Assembly: GCA_963823045.1 (NCBI GenBank)
Contig: CAWGKA010000012.1
Span: 62,001 to 126,000, forward strand
Source: JADLGL01 sp963823045
Lineage (GTDB): Bacteria; Pseudomonadota; Alphaproteobacteria; Rhizobiales; Kaistiaceae
Length of the DNA: 64,000 bases
Direction of reading: 5' to 3'
Shown: positions 43,863 to 52,371 of the stretch, one piece after another
Layout: every line of letters begins with the position of its first letter
Position numbering within the stretch: position 1 is the first letter of the stretch
Translations under genes and position numbers: made by a program
Notes under the pieces: model-generated
Told to the model about the DNA's origin: nothing
Database searches by the model: none
The model's input: only the letters and a program-made list of their open reading frames with translations

Positions 43863-43984
43863 CCCTCCGCTAGAGGGGGAGGGTCGGCGCGTAGCGCCGG
43901 GGAGGGGTGGCGCTATGAGGATGAGATTGACACCCCCACCCGCCGGGCTTCGCCCGTCGACCTCCCCCGTTGGAGGGGGAGGTG
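43863..43984. repeat. MITE/RIME-like intergenic palindromic element
   Basis: A run of GC-rich palindromes: CCCTCC gctaga GGGGGAGGG, GGCGCGTAGCGCC, CGGGCTTCGCCCG and a 9-bp stem ACCTCCCCC / GGGGGAGGT at 43959-43982. Blocks of this kind are dispersed in alphaproteobacterial genomes. No coding content. Only one copy occurs in this window. Confidence 0.65.
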
Positions 43985-44039
43985 AACGAAAGACGCGAAG
44001 GACGGCGGCTCCCATGCTGGCTGATGCCCCAGTCATCTG

Positions 44040-44622
44040 ATGGAAAAGCAGCTTCTGAGCGCGGTGGCAGTCGTCCTGACCTTCGCCGCGTTCCTCCCCT
44101 ATATCCGCTCGATCTTCAAAGGCACGACCAAGCCGCATGTCTTCTCCTGGGTGATCTGGGGGTCGGTGACCTTCGTCGTCGGTATCGCGGCGCTGACCGA
44201 CAAGGCGGGCGCCGGCGCCTGGCCGATCGTCATCTCGGGGCTCGTCACGATGTATGTCGCGGCGCTCGCCTATACGGAAGCGCGGCGAGGTCACGATCAC
44301 CGCCCGACTGGTTCTTCCTTGTCGCGGCCTTCACGGCGCTGCCGGTCTGGTATCTCACGTCGGACCCGCTATGGGCGGTGGTGATCCTGACGACCGTCGA
44401 TATTCATCGGCTTCGGCCCGATGGTGCGGAAGGTCTACTGGCACCGCCTACAGCGAACCGATGCCGTTCATGGCCATCATGGTGACGCGCAACATGGTCG
44501 CCATCGCAGCGCTGGAGAACTACTCGCTGACGACGGTGCTGTTTCCCGCGGCGACGGCGGCCGCGGCGTTTTCGGCGCTGGTGCTGATCTTCTTCAGGCG
44601 CCGCCAGCTGCCGGCGGTGTAG
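44040..44622 (+). CDS. Six-helix membrane protein, PQ-loop-like (four frame changes)
   Basis: Uncharacterised inner-membrane protein of about 193 residues after frame joining. Text: SAVAVVLTFAAFLPYIRSIF, TKPHVFSWVIWGSVTFVVG, WPIVISGLVTMYVAALAYTE, DWFFLVAAFTALPVWYLTS, FIGFGPMVRKVYW, YSEPMPFMAIMVTRNMVAI, LTTVLFPAATAAAAFSAL. The P-Y-I-R ... H-x-F-S-W spacing is reminiscent of PQ-loop (SWEET-like) repeats. Frame changes near 44288, 44308, 44402 and 44450 each need removal of one base. ATG at 44040. Confidence 0.7.
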
Positions 44623-44626
44623 CGCG

Positions 44627-45822
44627 CTATTCCGCCGGGATCATCGCCTCGAGCGCCATGCGTTCGCGGGCGTGGAGGCGCTGGCTCTCGCTCTTGAGCT
44701 GGCCGCAGGCGGCGAGGATGTCGCGGCCGCGCGGCGTGCGGATCGGCGAGGCGTAGCCCGCCTTGTTGACGATCTCGGCGAAGCGCTCGATCTCTTCCCA
44801 GTCCGAGCATTCATAGGACGTGCCCGGCCAGGGATTGAACGGAATGAGATTGATCTTGGCCGGGATGCCGCGCAGCAGGCGTACAAGTTCCCTGGCGTCG
44901 GCGAGGGAAGTCATTGACGCCCTTGAGCATGACATATTCGAAGGTGATGCGGCGGGCGTTGGAAAGGCCGGGATAGGCGCGGCAGGCCGCGAGCAATTCG
45001 GCGATCGGGTACTTCTTGTTGATCGGCACGATGTCGTCGCGAAGATCGTCGCGGACGGCGTGCAGCGAGATGGCGAGCATGGTGCCGATCTCGTCGCCCG
45101 CGCGCGGCGATCATCGGCACGACGCCCGCGGTCGACAGCGTGATGCGGCGCTTGGAAAGGCCGAGGCCTTCGCCGTCGGAGGCGACGAGCAGGGCGTCGC
45201 GGACATTGTCGAAATTGTAGAGCGGCTCGCCCATGCCCATCATGACGATGTTGGAGATGCGGCGGCCTTCTCCGGGGACGATGGCGCCGGCCGGCGTCGC
45301 GGCGTCCGGGAAGTCGCCGAGCCGATCGCGGGCAAGGAGCAGCTGACCGAGGATCTCGTCGGCGGTGAGGTTGCGCACCATGGTCTGCGTGCCGGTATGG
45401 CAGAAGGCGCAGTTGAGGGTGCAGCCGACCTGGCTGGAAATGCACAGCGTGCCGCGGTCTTCCTCGGGGATATAGACGGTCTCGACCTCGACCGGACGGC
45501 CGGCGCCGCGCGAGGGGAAGCGCAGGAGCCACTTCACCGTGCCGTCGGTCGAGCGCTGCTCGGTGACGATCTCCGGCCGAGCGAGCGAGAAGGCTTCGGC
45601 AAGCTCGGCGCGAAGCTCCTTGGCGATGTTGGTCATGGCGCCGAAATCGCTGGCGCCGCGGACATAGAGCCAGTGCCAGAGCTGCGAGGCGCGCATGCGG
45701 CGCTGCTTCTCCGGCACGCCGACGATCGCCAGCGCCTCAGCGATCTTCTCGCGCGACAGGCCGATCAAAGACGGCAACGGCGCGGCCGGGGCCGCGCCCG
45801 TTTCGGCGATCATGGGTTCCAT
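44627..45822 (-). CDS. rlmN: 23S rRNA/tRNA adenine-C2 methyltransferase RlmN (two frame changes)
   Basis: Radical-SAM enzyme methylating A2503 of 23S rRNA and A37 of some tRNAs. Cluster cysteines C134-x3-C138-x2-C141 in GCTLNCAFCHTG; GMGEPLYNFDNV and RRITLSTAGVVPMI follow; the last part INLIPFNPWPGTSYECSDW and RTPRGRDILAACGQL holds the methyl-carrying cysteine region (C near RGRDILAACGQL). Frame changes near 45110 and 44915 are each one extra base. ATG at 45820-45822; MIAETG three codons later is possible. Length about 398, normal. Confidence 0.93.
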
Positions 45823-45875
45823 GGCGGCGGTCTACACCTCCGCCGGCAAAATGCAACGGCTGGCGGCCCTTGCCG

Positions 45876-46397
45876 CTAGCCGGGACACTCCTGGCCGACG
45901 CGGTTCAGCGCCGCGGTGACGCCGCGCAGCGAATAGGTGTCGGTGGTTTCGGTGCCGCGCTGGGACGTGCCCCTGGATCGTCATCTCCAGGCCGCGCTGC
46001 ATGGCGACGACGAGGTCGTTCTCCTGGTCGAGATTGGAGAGCCAGGCACCGTCATCGATGGTGAAGAAGGTGAAGGTGTCGCCGGTGTCGATGAGACCGA
46101 AACCGTCGACTGTTCGGCGAAGGGGTAGCCGATGACGACGCTCGCCTCATTGTGGACGCCGCGGCTCGGCCAGGTCGACAGCATGAAATAGATGCCGCCG
46201 CGATTGACGCCGGTCGGCTCGGTATTCTGCGGCTGCGAGACGGCAAAGCAGACCCGGCCATTGGCGCTGTTGGCGACATAGACCGACCAGTCATTGTAGG
46301 TGGCGACGCGCTCGGCGGTGCCGGCCGCGGATTGCGCGTTTGCGATGCTGGCGCCGGCGACCAGGATGATGAGTGCGGAGGCAAAGCGTTTCAGCAT
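45876..46397 (-). CDS. IalB-like invasion-associated protein, paralogue 1 (frame changes)
   Basis: Exported IalB-family protein (invasion associated locus B), about 173 residues. Signal peptide LIILVAGASIANA; mature YNDWSVYVANSANGRVCFAVSQPQ, GIYFMLSTWPSRGVHNEASV. After a frame change near 46105 the text is IDTGDTFTFFTIDDGAWLSN, and after another near 45975 GTSQRGTETTDTYSLRGVTA with the end CPG-TAG at 45876-45878; this mirrors paralogue 2. Cysteines (VCFAVS, QECPG) are conserved between both. Confidence 0.82.
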
Positions 46398-46416
46398 GGT
46401 GTTTCCTGAAGGTCGG

Positions 46417-46932
46417 TCATGAACATTCCTGGGCCGATCGCGCCAGGGCAGCGGTTACGCCGATGAGCGAATAGGTGTCGGTGGTGTTGGTGCCGCGCTG
46501 CGAGCGGGCGGTGACGACCATGGAGCGGCCGCGCTGCATCGCTTCGGCGAGGAGGCGGTCCTCGACCTCGGTCGGCAGCCAGGCGCCTTCATCCTGGGTG
46601 ATCGTCATCGTGAAGGTCGTCTCATTGTCGATCGTCACCGTAACGTCGGTGGCGAGCGGGTAGCCCATCTCGACATGCGCTTCGGTCTGTACGCCCGAGG
46701 CCGGCCAGTCGGTGATCATGAAGATGATGTCGGACCTCGTGACGTTGGTCGGCTGGCTGTCGGTTGGCCGGGCCGCGATGAAGCATGTCTTGCCGTCCGG
46801 GCCGTCGATGACATGAACGTCCCAGTTTTCGAAGCGCGCCACAGGCTCGCCCGTATCCTGGGCGATGACGGGCGAAACGGCGCCAGCCAGCAAAAGGGCT
46901 GCCATCGCGAGGCGAGAGAACGGGGCTTTCAT
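46417..46932 (-). CDS. IalB-like invasion-associated protein, paralogue 2
   Basis: A 171-residue exported IalB-family protein. Signal peptide RLAMAALLLAGAVSPVIA; then FENWDVHVIDGPDGKTCFIAARP, IIFMITDWPASGVQTEAHVE, TFTMTITQDEGAWLPTEVED, RSQRGTNTTDTYSLIGVTAAL, ending AQECS. It precedes paralogue 1 by 19 bases in the same direction, so both are probably one transcript. Family members are periplasmic/outer-surface proteins; in Bartonella IalB aids erythrocyte invasion, but they are widespread in free-living Rhizobiales. Confidence 0.87.
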   Translation of the reverse strand: MKAPFSRLAMAALLLAGAVSPVIAQDTGEPVARFENWDVHVIDGPDGKTCFIAARPTDSQPTNVTRSDIIFMITDWPASGVQTEAHVEMGYPLATDVTVTIDNETTFTMTITQDEGAWLPTEVEDRLLAEAMQRGRSMVVTARSQRGTNTTDTYSLIGVTAALARSAQECS

Positions 46933-47118
46933 AGGATCGCGTCGGCCGATTCTTCCGCGAATTCAACGCGTGACTAAGGCTGAGCACGGTGCGTCCAACA
47001 TGGTTACTTTTTCATGAATCCCGGCATGCCGGCGCGCACATGGGACGCGTGCAAGACAGCACCCTCATCGCCTGAATCAGGAAATGGGGCGAGAGTTGGG
47101 CTGATCCGCCGCTGCCGC

Positions 47119-47491
47119 TCAGCTCAGATGTTCGTCGAGCGCCTGGCGGGCGGCCTCGCGATGCTCCGGCTTGATATAGCGTCCGCACGAGGGTGATGGC
47201 GCCGAAAAGGACGGTGACGTCGTCGGCGAAGCCGGTGCCGATGATGAAATCGGGGATGAGATCGACTGGCAGGACGAAATAGGCGAGGGCGCCGAGAAGC
47301 GTCGTGCGAACGCGCGCCGGTGTCGAGCGATCGATGGCGCAGTAATAGGCGGCGGCGACGTCGTCGATGAAGGGGATCTGCCGGGCCGCGCGCTTCACCG
47401 TGCGCCAGAAACGGCCGCGGACGGTCTTCTCCTGCGCCTTGGCTTCCGGCGCGAGGATCTCGCCATGAAGGATGGTTTCGCTGTCGCCCAT
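47119..47491 (-). CDS. DUF1232 (YkvA-family) protein (one frame change)
   Basis: A membrane-associated DUF1232 protein of about 123 residues. The domain is PFIDDVAAAYYCAIDRSTPARVRTTLLGALAYFVLPVDLIPDFI, with the hallmark Y-x-L-x-P-x-D-x-I-P-D. Near 47178 one base is extra: the corrected end reads TYIKPEHREAARQALDEHLS with TGA at 47119-47121. Role unknown. The interval 46933-47118 holds nothing I can support. Confidence 0.82.
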
Positions 47492-47545
47492 GCTCTCACT
47501 CCCGTCGGAAATTAGATGGTGGCGTCGAGGGTGGGGACAAGTGCC

Positions 47546-48093
47546 TCAGGCGGCCTCGGCGATGAGCGGATAGGCTTCTTCGACTAAGATACGGGCCACC
47601 GCCGACCGACTCGCGCGCCGAGAACAGCACGAAACGCTCGACCGTGAAAGGCGGGGACGAACGGCCCGCCGCGCAGCGAAAGATAGTCCGCGATCTGCCG
47701 TTCGCTGGCGCCTCTGATCCGGGCCAGCGTGATGTGCGGCGTGTATTTGCGCTGTTCGGCCGGCAGGCCGAGCTTCTGCATCAGCCGCTCCTGTTCGGCC
47801 TGAAGTTCCATCAATTCACGCGACGGTGCGATGGTCGCCACGATCGAATGCGGCCGGCGCGAGCCGAGCGAGCGGATACCGTCGATCTGAAGCTGGAAGG
47901 GACGGCGGCGGACCTTGTCGAGGATCGCCGCGATCTCATGGGCGGTTCGGCCGTCGATGTCGCCGACGAAGCGCAGGGTGAGGTGGTAATATTCCGGGTC
48001 GATCCAGCGCGCGCCGGGCAGTCCGCCCTTGAGGAGGGCGAGGTGATCGCGGGTCGAAGCAGGGACCTCAATGCCGGTGAAAAGACGTGGCAT
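47546..48093 (-). CDS. thpR: RNA 2',3'-cyclic phosphodiesterase (two frame changes)
   Basis: 2H-phosphoesterase superfamily (LigT/ThpR), opens 2',3'-cyclic phosphates. The two catalytic H-x-T-L motifs HLTLRFVG and HITLARIRG are present, about 85 residues apart. The N-terminus MPRLFTGIEVPASTRDHLA is standard. Near 47658 and 47588 two single-base removals restore PFTVERFVLFSARESVGGGPY and VEEAYPLIAEAA with TGA at 47546-47548, the usual C-terminus of the family. ATG at 48091-48093. Confidence 0.88.
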
Positions 48094-48264
48094 GGCATCC
48101 CCCGGGGCAAATCACGGACCTCTCCTAAGATCGGTTCGTTTGGGGCCGGCTGTAAAGGGCGGGCGCGGTCCGTTCCTCGGCTGAGGGGCCAGATCGGCTA
48201 CGGACCGCAGATCGCGCCCGGCCAAGGATTTCGGCAACTATCGGGACCATTTGCCGCCTAGGCG

Positions 48265-48300
48265 GGCTTGCTTGAAACCCAGCAAGCCACCATATTCTCA
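48265..48300 (+). promoter_or_regulatory. Possible promoter with inverted repeat before the Bax-inhibitor gene
   Basis: An 8-bp inverted repeat GGCTTGCT (48265-48272) / AGCAAGCC (48281-48288) overlaps TTGAAA (48273-48278) and is followed by TATTCT at 48293-48298. Could be an operator-promoter; the -35/-10 spacing is only about 15 bases. Confidence 0.35.
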
Positions 48301-48355
48301 CCAAAGCAGAGTGCGAGATTCTGCTTATCACAACCCGATTGGGGATCTGACCTCG

Positions 48356-49147
48356 ATGGCTGACTATCAATCTCCGCCGCCGCGTTTCGGCAACGCTGTA
48401 CCGGCTTCCGCACAAGCGGGCGTGATCGATGAGGGCCTGCGGGCTCACATGATCCGCGTCTACAACTACATGATGATCGGCCTCGGTATCACCGGGGTGC
48501 TCGCGTTTGCGACATTCATGCTGACAACCTCCGGCTCGCCGGAGCTGGTTGACGGCCAGTATTTTCAGATCGGCGATCGCTACCTCAATAGCTTCGGCTA
48601 TTCGCTCTACGGCAGCCCGCTGATGTATGTGATCATCTTCGCCCCGCTGGTGTTGGTGATGTTCATGAGCTTCCGCATCAACCGGCTCAGCGTCGGTGCG
48701 GCGCAGACGACCTTCTGGGTCTTCTCGGCGCTGATGGGGCTGTCGCTGTCGTCGATTTTCCTCGCCTACACGAGCGAGAGCATCGTTCAGGTGTTCTTCA
48801 TCACCGCCGCCACGTTCGGCGCGATGAGCCTGTGGGGCTACACGACCAAGCGCGATCTGACGGGAATGGGCTCGTTCCTCTTCATGGGCCTCATCGGCCT
48901 CATCATCGCGATGGTGGTGAACATCTTCATGCAGTCGAGCGGCCTCTCCTGGATCATCTCGATCATCGGCGTCCTGATCTTCACCGGTCTCACGGCCTAT
49001 GACACGCAGAAGATCAAGGAAATGTACTATGTCGGCGACGACGGAACGGTTGCGGGCAAGAAGGCGATCATGGGGGCGCTCCGCCTCTATCTCGACTTCA
49101 TCAACCTGTTCCTGATGCTGCTTCGCCTTATGGGCAATCGCCAGTAG
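48356..49147 (+). CDS. Bax-inhibitor-1/YccA-family membrane protein
   Basis: A 263-residue seven-helix protein of the BI-1/LFG/YccA family: YNYMMIGLGITGVLAFATFML, YVIIFAPLVLVMFMSFRI, TTFWVFSALMGLSLSSIFLAY, FMGLIGLIIAMVVNIFM, WIISIIGVLIFTGLTAYDTQ, RLYLDFINLFLMLLRLMG. The C-terminal GLTAYDTQKIK and LYLDFINLFL are hallmark. Bacterial members leak calcium/protons or modulate FtsH. I use the ATG at 48356 (MADYQSPPPRFG), 35 residues into a longer open frame. Strong terminator follows. Confidence 0.93.
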   Translation: MADYQSPPPRFGNAVPASAQAGVIDEGLRAHMIRVYNYMMIGLGITGVLAFATFMLTTSGSPELVDGQYFQIGDRYLNSFGYSLYGSPLMYVIIFAPLVLVMFMSFRINRLSVGAAQTTFWVFSALMGLSLSSIFLAYTSESIVQVFFITAATFGAMSLWGYTTKRDLTGMGSFLFMGLIGLIIAMVVNIFMQSSGLSWIISIIGVLIFTGLTAYDTQKIKEMYYVGDDGTVAGKKAIMGALRLYLDFINLFLMLLRLMGNRQ

Positions 49148-49170
49148 GCACGGCTTCAGGCTAAAGACAG

Positions 49171-49200
49171 AAGGCGCGGCTTCGTCCGCGCCTTTTTCTT
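49171..49200 (+). terminator. Rho-independent terminator
   Basis: Nine-bp stem AAGGCGCGG / CCGCGCCTT, loop cttcgt, then tttctttg; 24 bases after the Bax-inhibitor-1 stop and 12 bases before the next ATG. Confidence 0.8.
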
Positions 49201-49211
49201 TGGGGCTTGGG

Positions 49212-49748
49212 ATGACGCAGCCCGTTGAAATCCGCTTCGCGACCGAGGCTGATAACGCGGCGATCACCGCGATCTACGGTGAAGCGGTCGCCAACGGCAC
49301 CGGCAGTTTCGAACTCGAAGGCCCGTCGGAGACGGAGATGGCGGCCCGGTTTGCTTCGCTGAAGGCCGGCAACTTCCCCTTCTTCGTCGCCGAGCGCGAC
49401 GGCGCCGTGATCGGCTTTGCCTATGCCGGCCCCTATCGCGAGCGCCCGGCCTATCGCTTCACCGTGCAGGACGCGATCTATCTCGCGCCGGAAGCGCGCG
49501 GGCAGGGGATCGGCAGGCTGCTCCTGACTGCTTTGATCGCGGAGGCGGGCCGCCGCGGCTTTCGCCAGATGATCGGCATCGTCGGCAATTCGCAGAACCA
49601 CGCCTCGATCGGCCTTCACCGTTCGCTGGGCTTCGAGGAGGTCGGAACGCTCCGCAATGTCGGCTGGAAGCACGGGCGCTGGCTCGACACCGTGTTCGCC
49701 CAGCTCATCCTCGGCGAGGGGGCCGAAGAGCCACCTTCGGAGGGCTAG
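49212..49748 (+). CDS. Phosphinothricin-type GNAT N-acetyltransferase
   Basis: A 178-residue acetyltransferase of the Bar/Pat family (YwnH-like). Acetyl-CoA loop R-G-Q-G-I-G-R at LAPEARGQGIGRLLL, VGNSQNHASIGLHRSLGFEE and the tryptophan-lysine end GWKHGRWLDTVFAQL are conserved. Start ATG 49212 (MTQPVEIRFAT). Natural substrate in genomes like this is usually an amino acid or its analogue (e.g. methionine sulfoximine-like), not necessarily phosphinothricin. Shares CTAG with the convergent DUF2794 gene. Confidence 0.88.
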   Translation: MTQPVEIRFATEADNAAITAIYGEAVANGTGSFELEGPSETEMAARFASLKAGNFPFFVAERDGAVIGFAYAGPYRERPAYRFTVQDAIYLAPEARGQGIGRLLLTALIAEAGRRGFRQMIGIVGNSQNHASIGLHRSLGFEEVGTLRNVGWKHGRWLDTVFAQLILGEGAEEPPSEG

Positions 49749-50119
49749 GCCTTCACGAGCCGGAGGCCGCGGTCGATGGCAAACAGAACCTGTTGCAAAT
49801 CGTGGCCGCGCTTGAGGATCAGGCCGCCCGCGGCGAGGATCGAATAGGCGCCTTGGCGGCGCGCCAGCTGCGGCTTCTTGACGATGCGGTAGAGCGGCAT
49901 TTCCGAGGAGCGGCGGAAAATCGAGAACACGGCCTCCTCGCGGCGGTGATCGATCGCATAGTCGCGCCATTCACCGGCAGCGACCTTGCGGCCGTAGACA
50001 CGCAGGATGGTGTTGATTTCGCGCCGGTCGAAGCGGACTTCCGAGGCGTTTGTATTCGCGGCGGCCCCGCGCTGCCGTTGCGGGCCGCCTAGGCGTTCTT
50101 CGTCGTCACGCTCGCTCAT
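49745..50119 (-). CDS. DUF2794 protein
   Basis: A 124-residue Rhizobiales-type protein of DUF2794: VRFDRREINTILRVYGRKVAAGEWRDYAIDH, AVFSIFRRSSEMPLYRI, GGLILKRGHDLQQVL. The N-terminal 25 residues are polar and disordered. The start ATG is at 50117-50119 (MSERDDEERLGG); an upstream in-frame ATG at 50212 exists. No function is established for this family. Confidence 0.88.
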   Translation of the reverse strand: MSERDDEERLGGPQRQRGAAANTNASEVRFDRREINTILRVYGRKVAAGEWRDYAIDHRREEAVFSIFRRSSEMPLYRIVKKPQLARRQGAYSILAAGGLILKRGHDLQQVLFAIDRGLRLVKA

Positions 50120-50169
50120 GGCGCCTCTGTCCGACGTTGGCGTAATGCCATGATTGCGCCATTTCGGCG

Positions 50170-50415
50170 GGGTGACAAGCGCCGATGTTCCAGTCCCATC
50201 CCCGCCATTCACAATTCCTTAGTTTCGCCTACTTTCAGCCCTTGCAAGGCCATGTTGGACTCCCAATATCCTGACTGTTGCCTCAGACGGTTCGGTTCGG
50301 CGGAGCTTCGGTTTTCTCAGCCCCCCAGCCCCCCGGGGTCCTGTCGGACCGGACCACTGATCTTCAGTCCAATGATCCCCAAGGATTCCTAGGCCGGCGC
50401 TAGCCGGCCTTCTTT
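50170..50415 (+). ncRNA. Candidate small RNA ahead of htpG
   Basis: 374 bases separate the DUF2794 start and htpG with no protein gene. A plus-strand hairpin-plus-T-run ends the segment: AGGCCGGC / GCCGGCCT around gcta (50391-50410), then TCTTTGTTT. No plus-strand gene precedes it, so an untranslated transcript of about 100-220 bases ending near 50418, or attenuation of htpG transcription, is possible. Family unknown. Confidence 0.35.
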
Positions 50416-50420
50416 GTTTG
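50391..50420 (+). terminator. Terminator-like hairpin upstream of htpG
   Basis: 8-bp stem AGGCCGGC/GCCGGCCT with gcta loop followed by tctttgttt, 74 bases before the htpG ATG. The T-rich tail is on the plus strand. Confidence 0.65.
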
Positions 50421-50493
50421 TGCCGAGCCTTGAAAGCCTGGGGCCGGCGGGCGATATCACGGCCCGTTCCCTCATCTTCAAGCGCAACGGATC

Positions 50494-52371
50494 ATGGCCG
50501 GCACGACTTCCGCGACGACTCCACAGCCTTTCACCGCCGAAGTGGCGCAGCTCCTGCGCCTGATGGTGCATTCGGTCTATTCGGATCGAGAAGTCTTCCT
50601 GCGCGAACTGATCTCCAATGCCGCCGATGCCTGCGAACGGCTGCGCGTCGAGGCCCTGGAGAAGCCGGATCTCCTCGGCGACGATCCGGCCTTCCGGATC
50701 ACGCTGACGCCGGACGAGACCGCGCGCTTGCTCACGATCGAGGACAATGGCGTCGGCATGGACGCCGAAGCGTTGACGCTCAATCTCGGCACCATCGCGC
50801 GCTCCGGCACGCGAGCCTTTCTCGAAGCGAAGCCAAACGAAGGAAGCCAGCTCATCGGCCAGTTCGGCGTCGGCTTCTACTCGGCCTTCATGGTCGCCGA
50901 CGAAGTGGAGGTGATGTCCCGCCCGGTCGGCAGCGACAAGGCCTGGCGCTGGAGGTCCGACGGCAAGGGTACGTTCTCGGTCGAGGAGATCGAGGCCGCA
51001 GCCGCGCCGAAGCGGGGCACCCGCGTCATTCTCCATCTCAGCGAGGATGCCAAGGCGTTCGCCGAGCCGGCAACGATCGAGCGCGTCGTCGCGGCCCATT
51101 CGGCGCATGTGCCGGTGCCAATCGTTCTCGCTGATGCCGACGGCACGACGAAGGAGTTGACCGACGGCAGTGCGCTGTGGCGGAAGCCGAAGGCCGAGAT
51201 CGACGCGGCCGCATACACCGAGTTCTACCACCATGTCAGCGGTCAGTATGACGACCCGGCGGTGACGCTGCATTTCCGCGCCGAGGGGCGGCAGGAATAT
51301 TCCGCGCTCCTGTTCGTGCCGTCGATGAAGCCGTTCGATCTGTTCGATCCCGCGCGCAAGGGGCGAATCAAGCTCTATGTCCGGCGCGTCTTCATTACCG
51401 ACGAAGCCAACATCCTGCCGGCCTGGCTCCGCTTCGTCCGCGGCGTTATCGATTCGGAGGATTTGCCGCTCAATCTCTCGCGCGAGATGCTGCAGACCAA
51501 TCCGATGCTGATGCAGATCGGCAAGGGCGCTACCTCGCGTCTCCTCACCGAACTCGAGCGGTTGGCGAAGGACGACAACGAGACCTTCCTCAGCGTGTGG
51601 GAAGCCTTCGGGCCGGTGATGAAGGAAGGCCTCTATGAGGACCCCGAACGCCGGGATGCCCTCTTCGCCATAGCTCGGTTCAAGACATCGCGTTCCGGCG
51701 ACGGCTGGCGCAGCCTCGCCGACTATGTCGCCGACATGAAGGAGAACCAAACGGCGATCTTCTATGCCCTCGGCGACAGCCCGGCGGCGATTGCCGCCAG
51801 CCCGCATCTCGAAGGCTTCGCCAAACGTGATGTCGAGGTGCTCTATCTCGCTGATCCGGTCGATGCGTTTTGGGTGCAGACCGCGCTCGGCTTCGAGGGC
51901 AAGCCGTTACGCTCGGTGACGCAGGGTACGGCCGATTTGTCAGCGATTGCGGAGACCGAAGCCGACGAGGGCGAGAAGGTCGAACCGGCGCCGAAGGCGG
52001 ACGTTGCAACGCTTGCCGCCCGCCTCAAGGAAGTCCTTGGCGCGCGCGTCAGCGATGTACGCGCCTCGGATCGGCTGACAGGCAGCGCCGTCTGTCTCGT
52101 CGCGTCCGATCAGGGCCCCGACCGGCAACTGGAAAAAATACTCGCGATGCAGCAGCAAGGCATGGCGCGTCAGGCGCCGGTGCTGGAGCTCAATCCACGA
52201 CATCCGCTGATCAAGGCGCTGGCGCAGAAAGCGCCGGGCGGCGGCGAGGTCATCGACAACGCCGCCTTCGTGCTGTTCGGCCAGGCGTGCATTCTCGAAG
52301 GCCAGCCGCCCGCAGACGCGCCGGACTTCGCCCGCCGCGTCGCCAGGCTCCTGGAAGCAAGCCTCGTCTAG
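50494..52371 (+). CDS. htpG: Molecular chaperone HtpG (Hsp90)
   Basis: ATP-dependent cytosolic chaperone, 625 residues. GHKL ATPase motifs: RELISNAADACERLR, TIEDNGVGMDAEAL, GTIARSGTRAF, LIGQFGVGFYSAFMVAD. Middle domain KGRIKLYVRRVFITDEANIL and DSEDLPLNLSREMLQ; C-terminal dimerisation ELNPRHPLIKAL. Slightly longer between domains than E. coli HtpG. ATG at 50494. Stop shares CTAG (52368-52371) with the convergent DUF1223 gene. No heat-shock promoter is identified with confidence. Confidence 0.96.
   Translation: MAGTTSATTPQPFTAEVAQLLRLMVHSVYSDREVFLRELISNAADACERLRVEALEKPDLLGDDPAFRITLTPDETARLLTIEDNGVGMDAEALTLNLGTIARSGTRAFLEAKPNEGSQLIGQFGVGFYSAFMVADEVEVMSRPVGSDKAWRWRSDGKGTFSVEEIEAAAAPKRGTRVILHLSEDAKAFAEPATIERVVAAHSAHVPVPIVLADADGTTKELTDGSALWRKPKAEIDAAAYTEFYHHVSGQYDDPAVTLHFRAEGRQEYSALLFVPSMKPFDLFDPARKGRIKLYVRRVFITDEANILPAWLRFVRGVIDSEDLPLNLSREMLQTNPMLMQIGKGATSRLLTELERLAKDDNETFLSVWEAFGPVMKEGLYEDPERRDALFAIARFKTSRSGDGWRSLADYVADMKENQTAIFYALGDSPAAIAASPHLEGFAKRDVEVLYLADPVDAFWVQTALGFEGKPLRSVTQGTADLSAIAETEADEGEKVEPAPKADVATLAARLKEVLGARVSDVRASDRLTGSAVCLVASDQGPDRQLEKILAMQQQGMARQAPVLELNPRHPLIKALAQKAPGGGEVIDNAAFVLFGQACILEGQPPADAPDFARRVARLLEASLV

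Noticed and set aside
45876..46932. Virulence island suggested by 'invasion-associated' IalB proteins
   Set aside because: IalB-like pairs are common in non-pathogenic Rhizobiales, and no secretion system, toxin or mobile gene is present.
49212..49748. Herbicide resistance gene (bar/pat)
   Set aside because: Family membership does not prove phosphinothricin activity; such acetyltransferases are common housekeeping genes.
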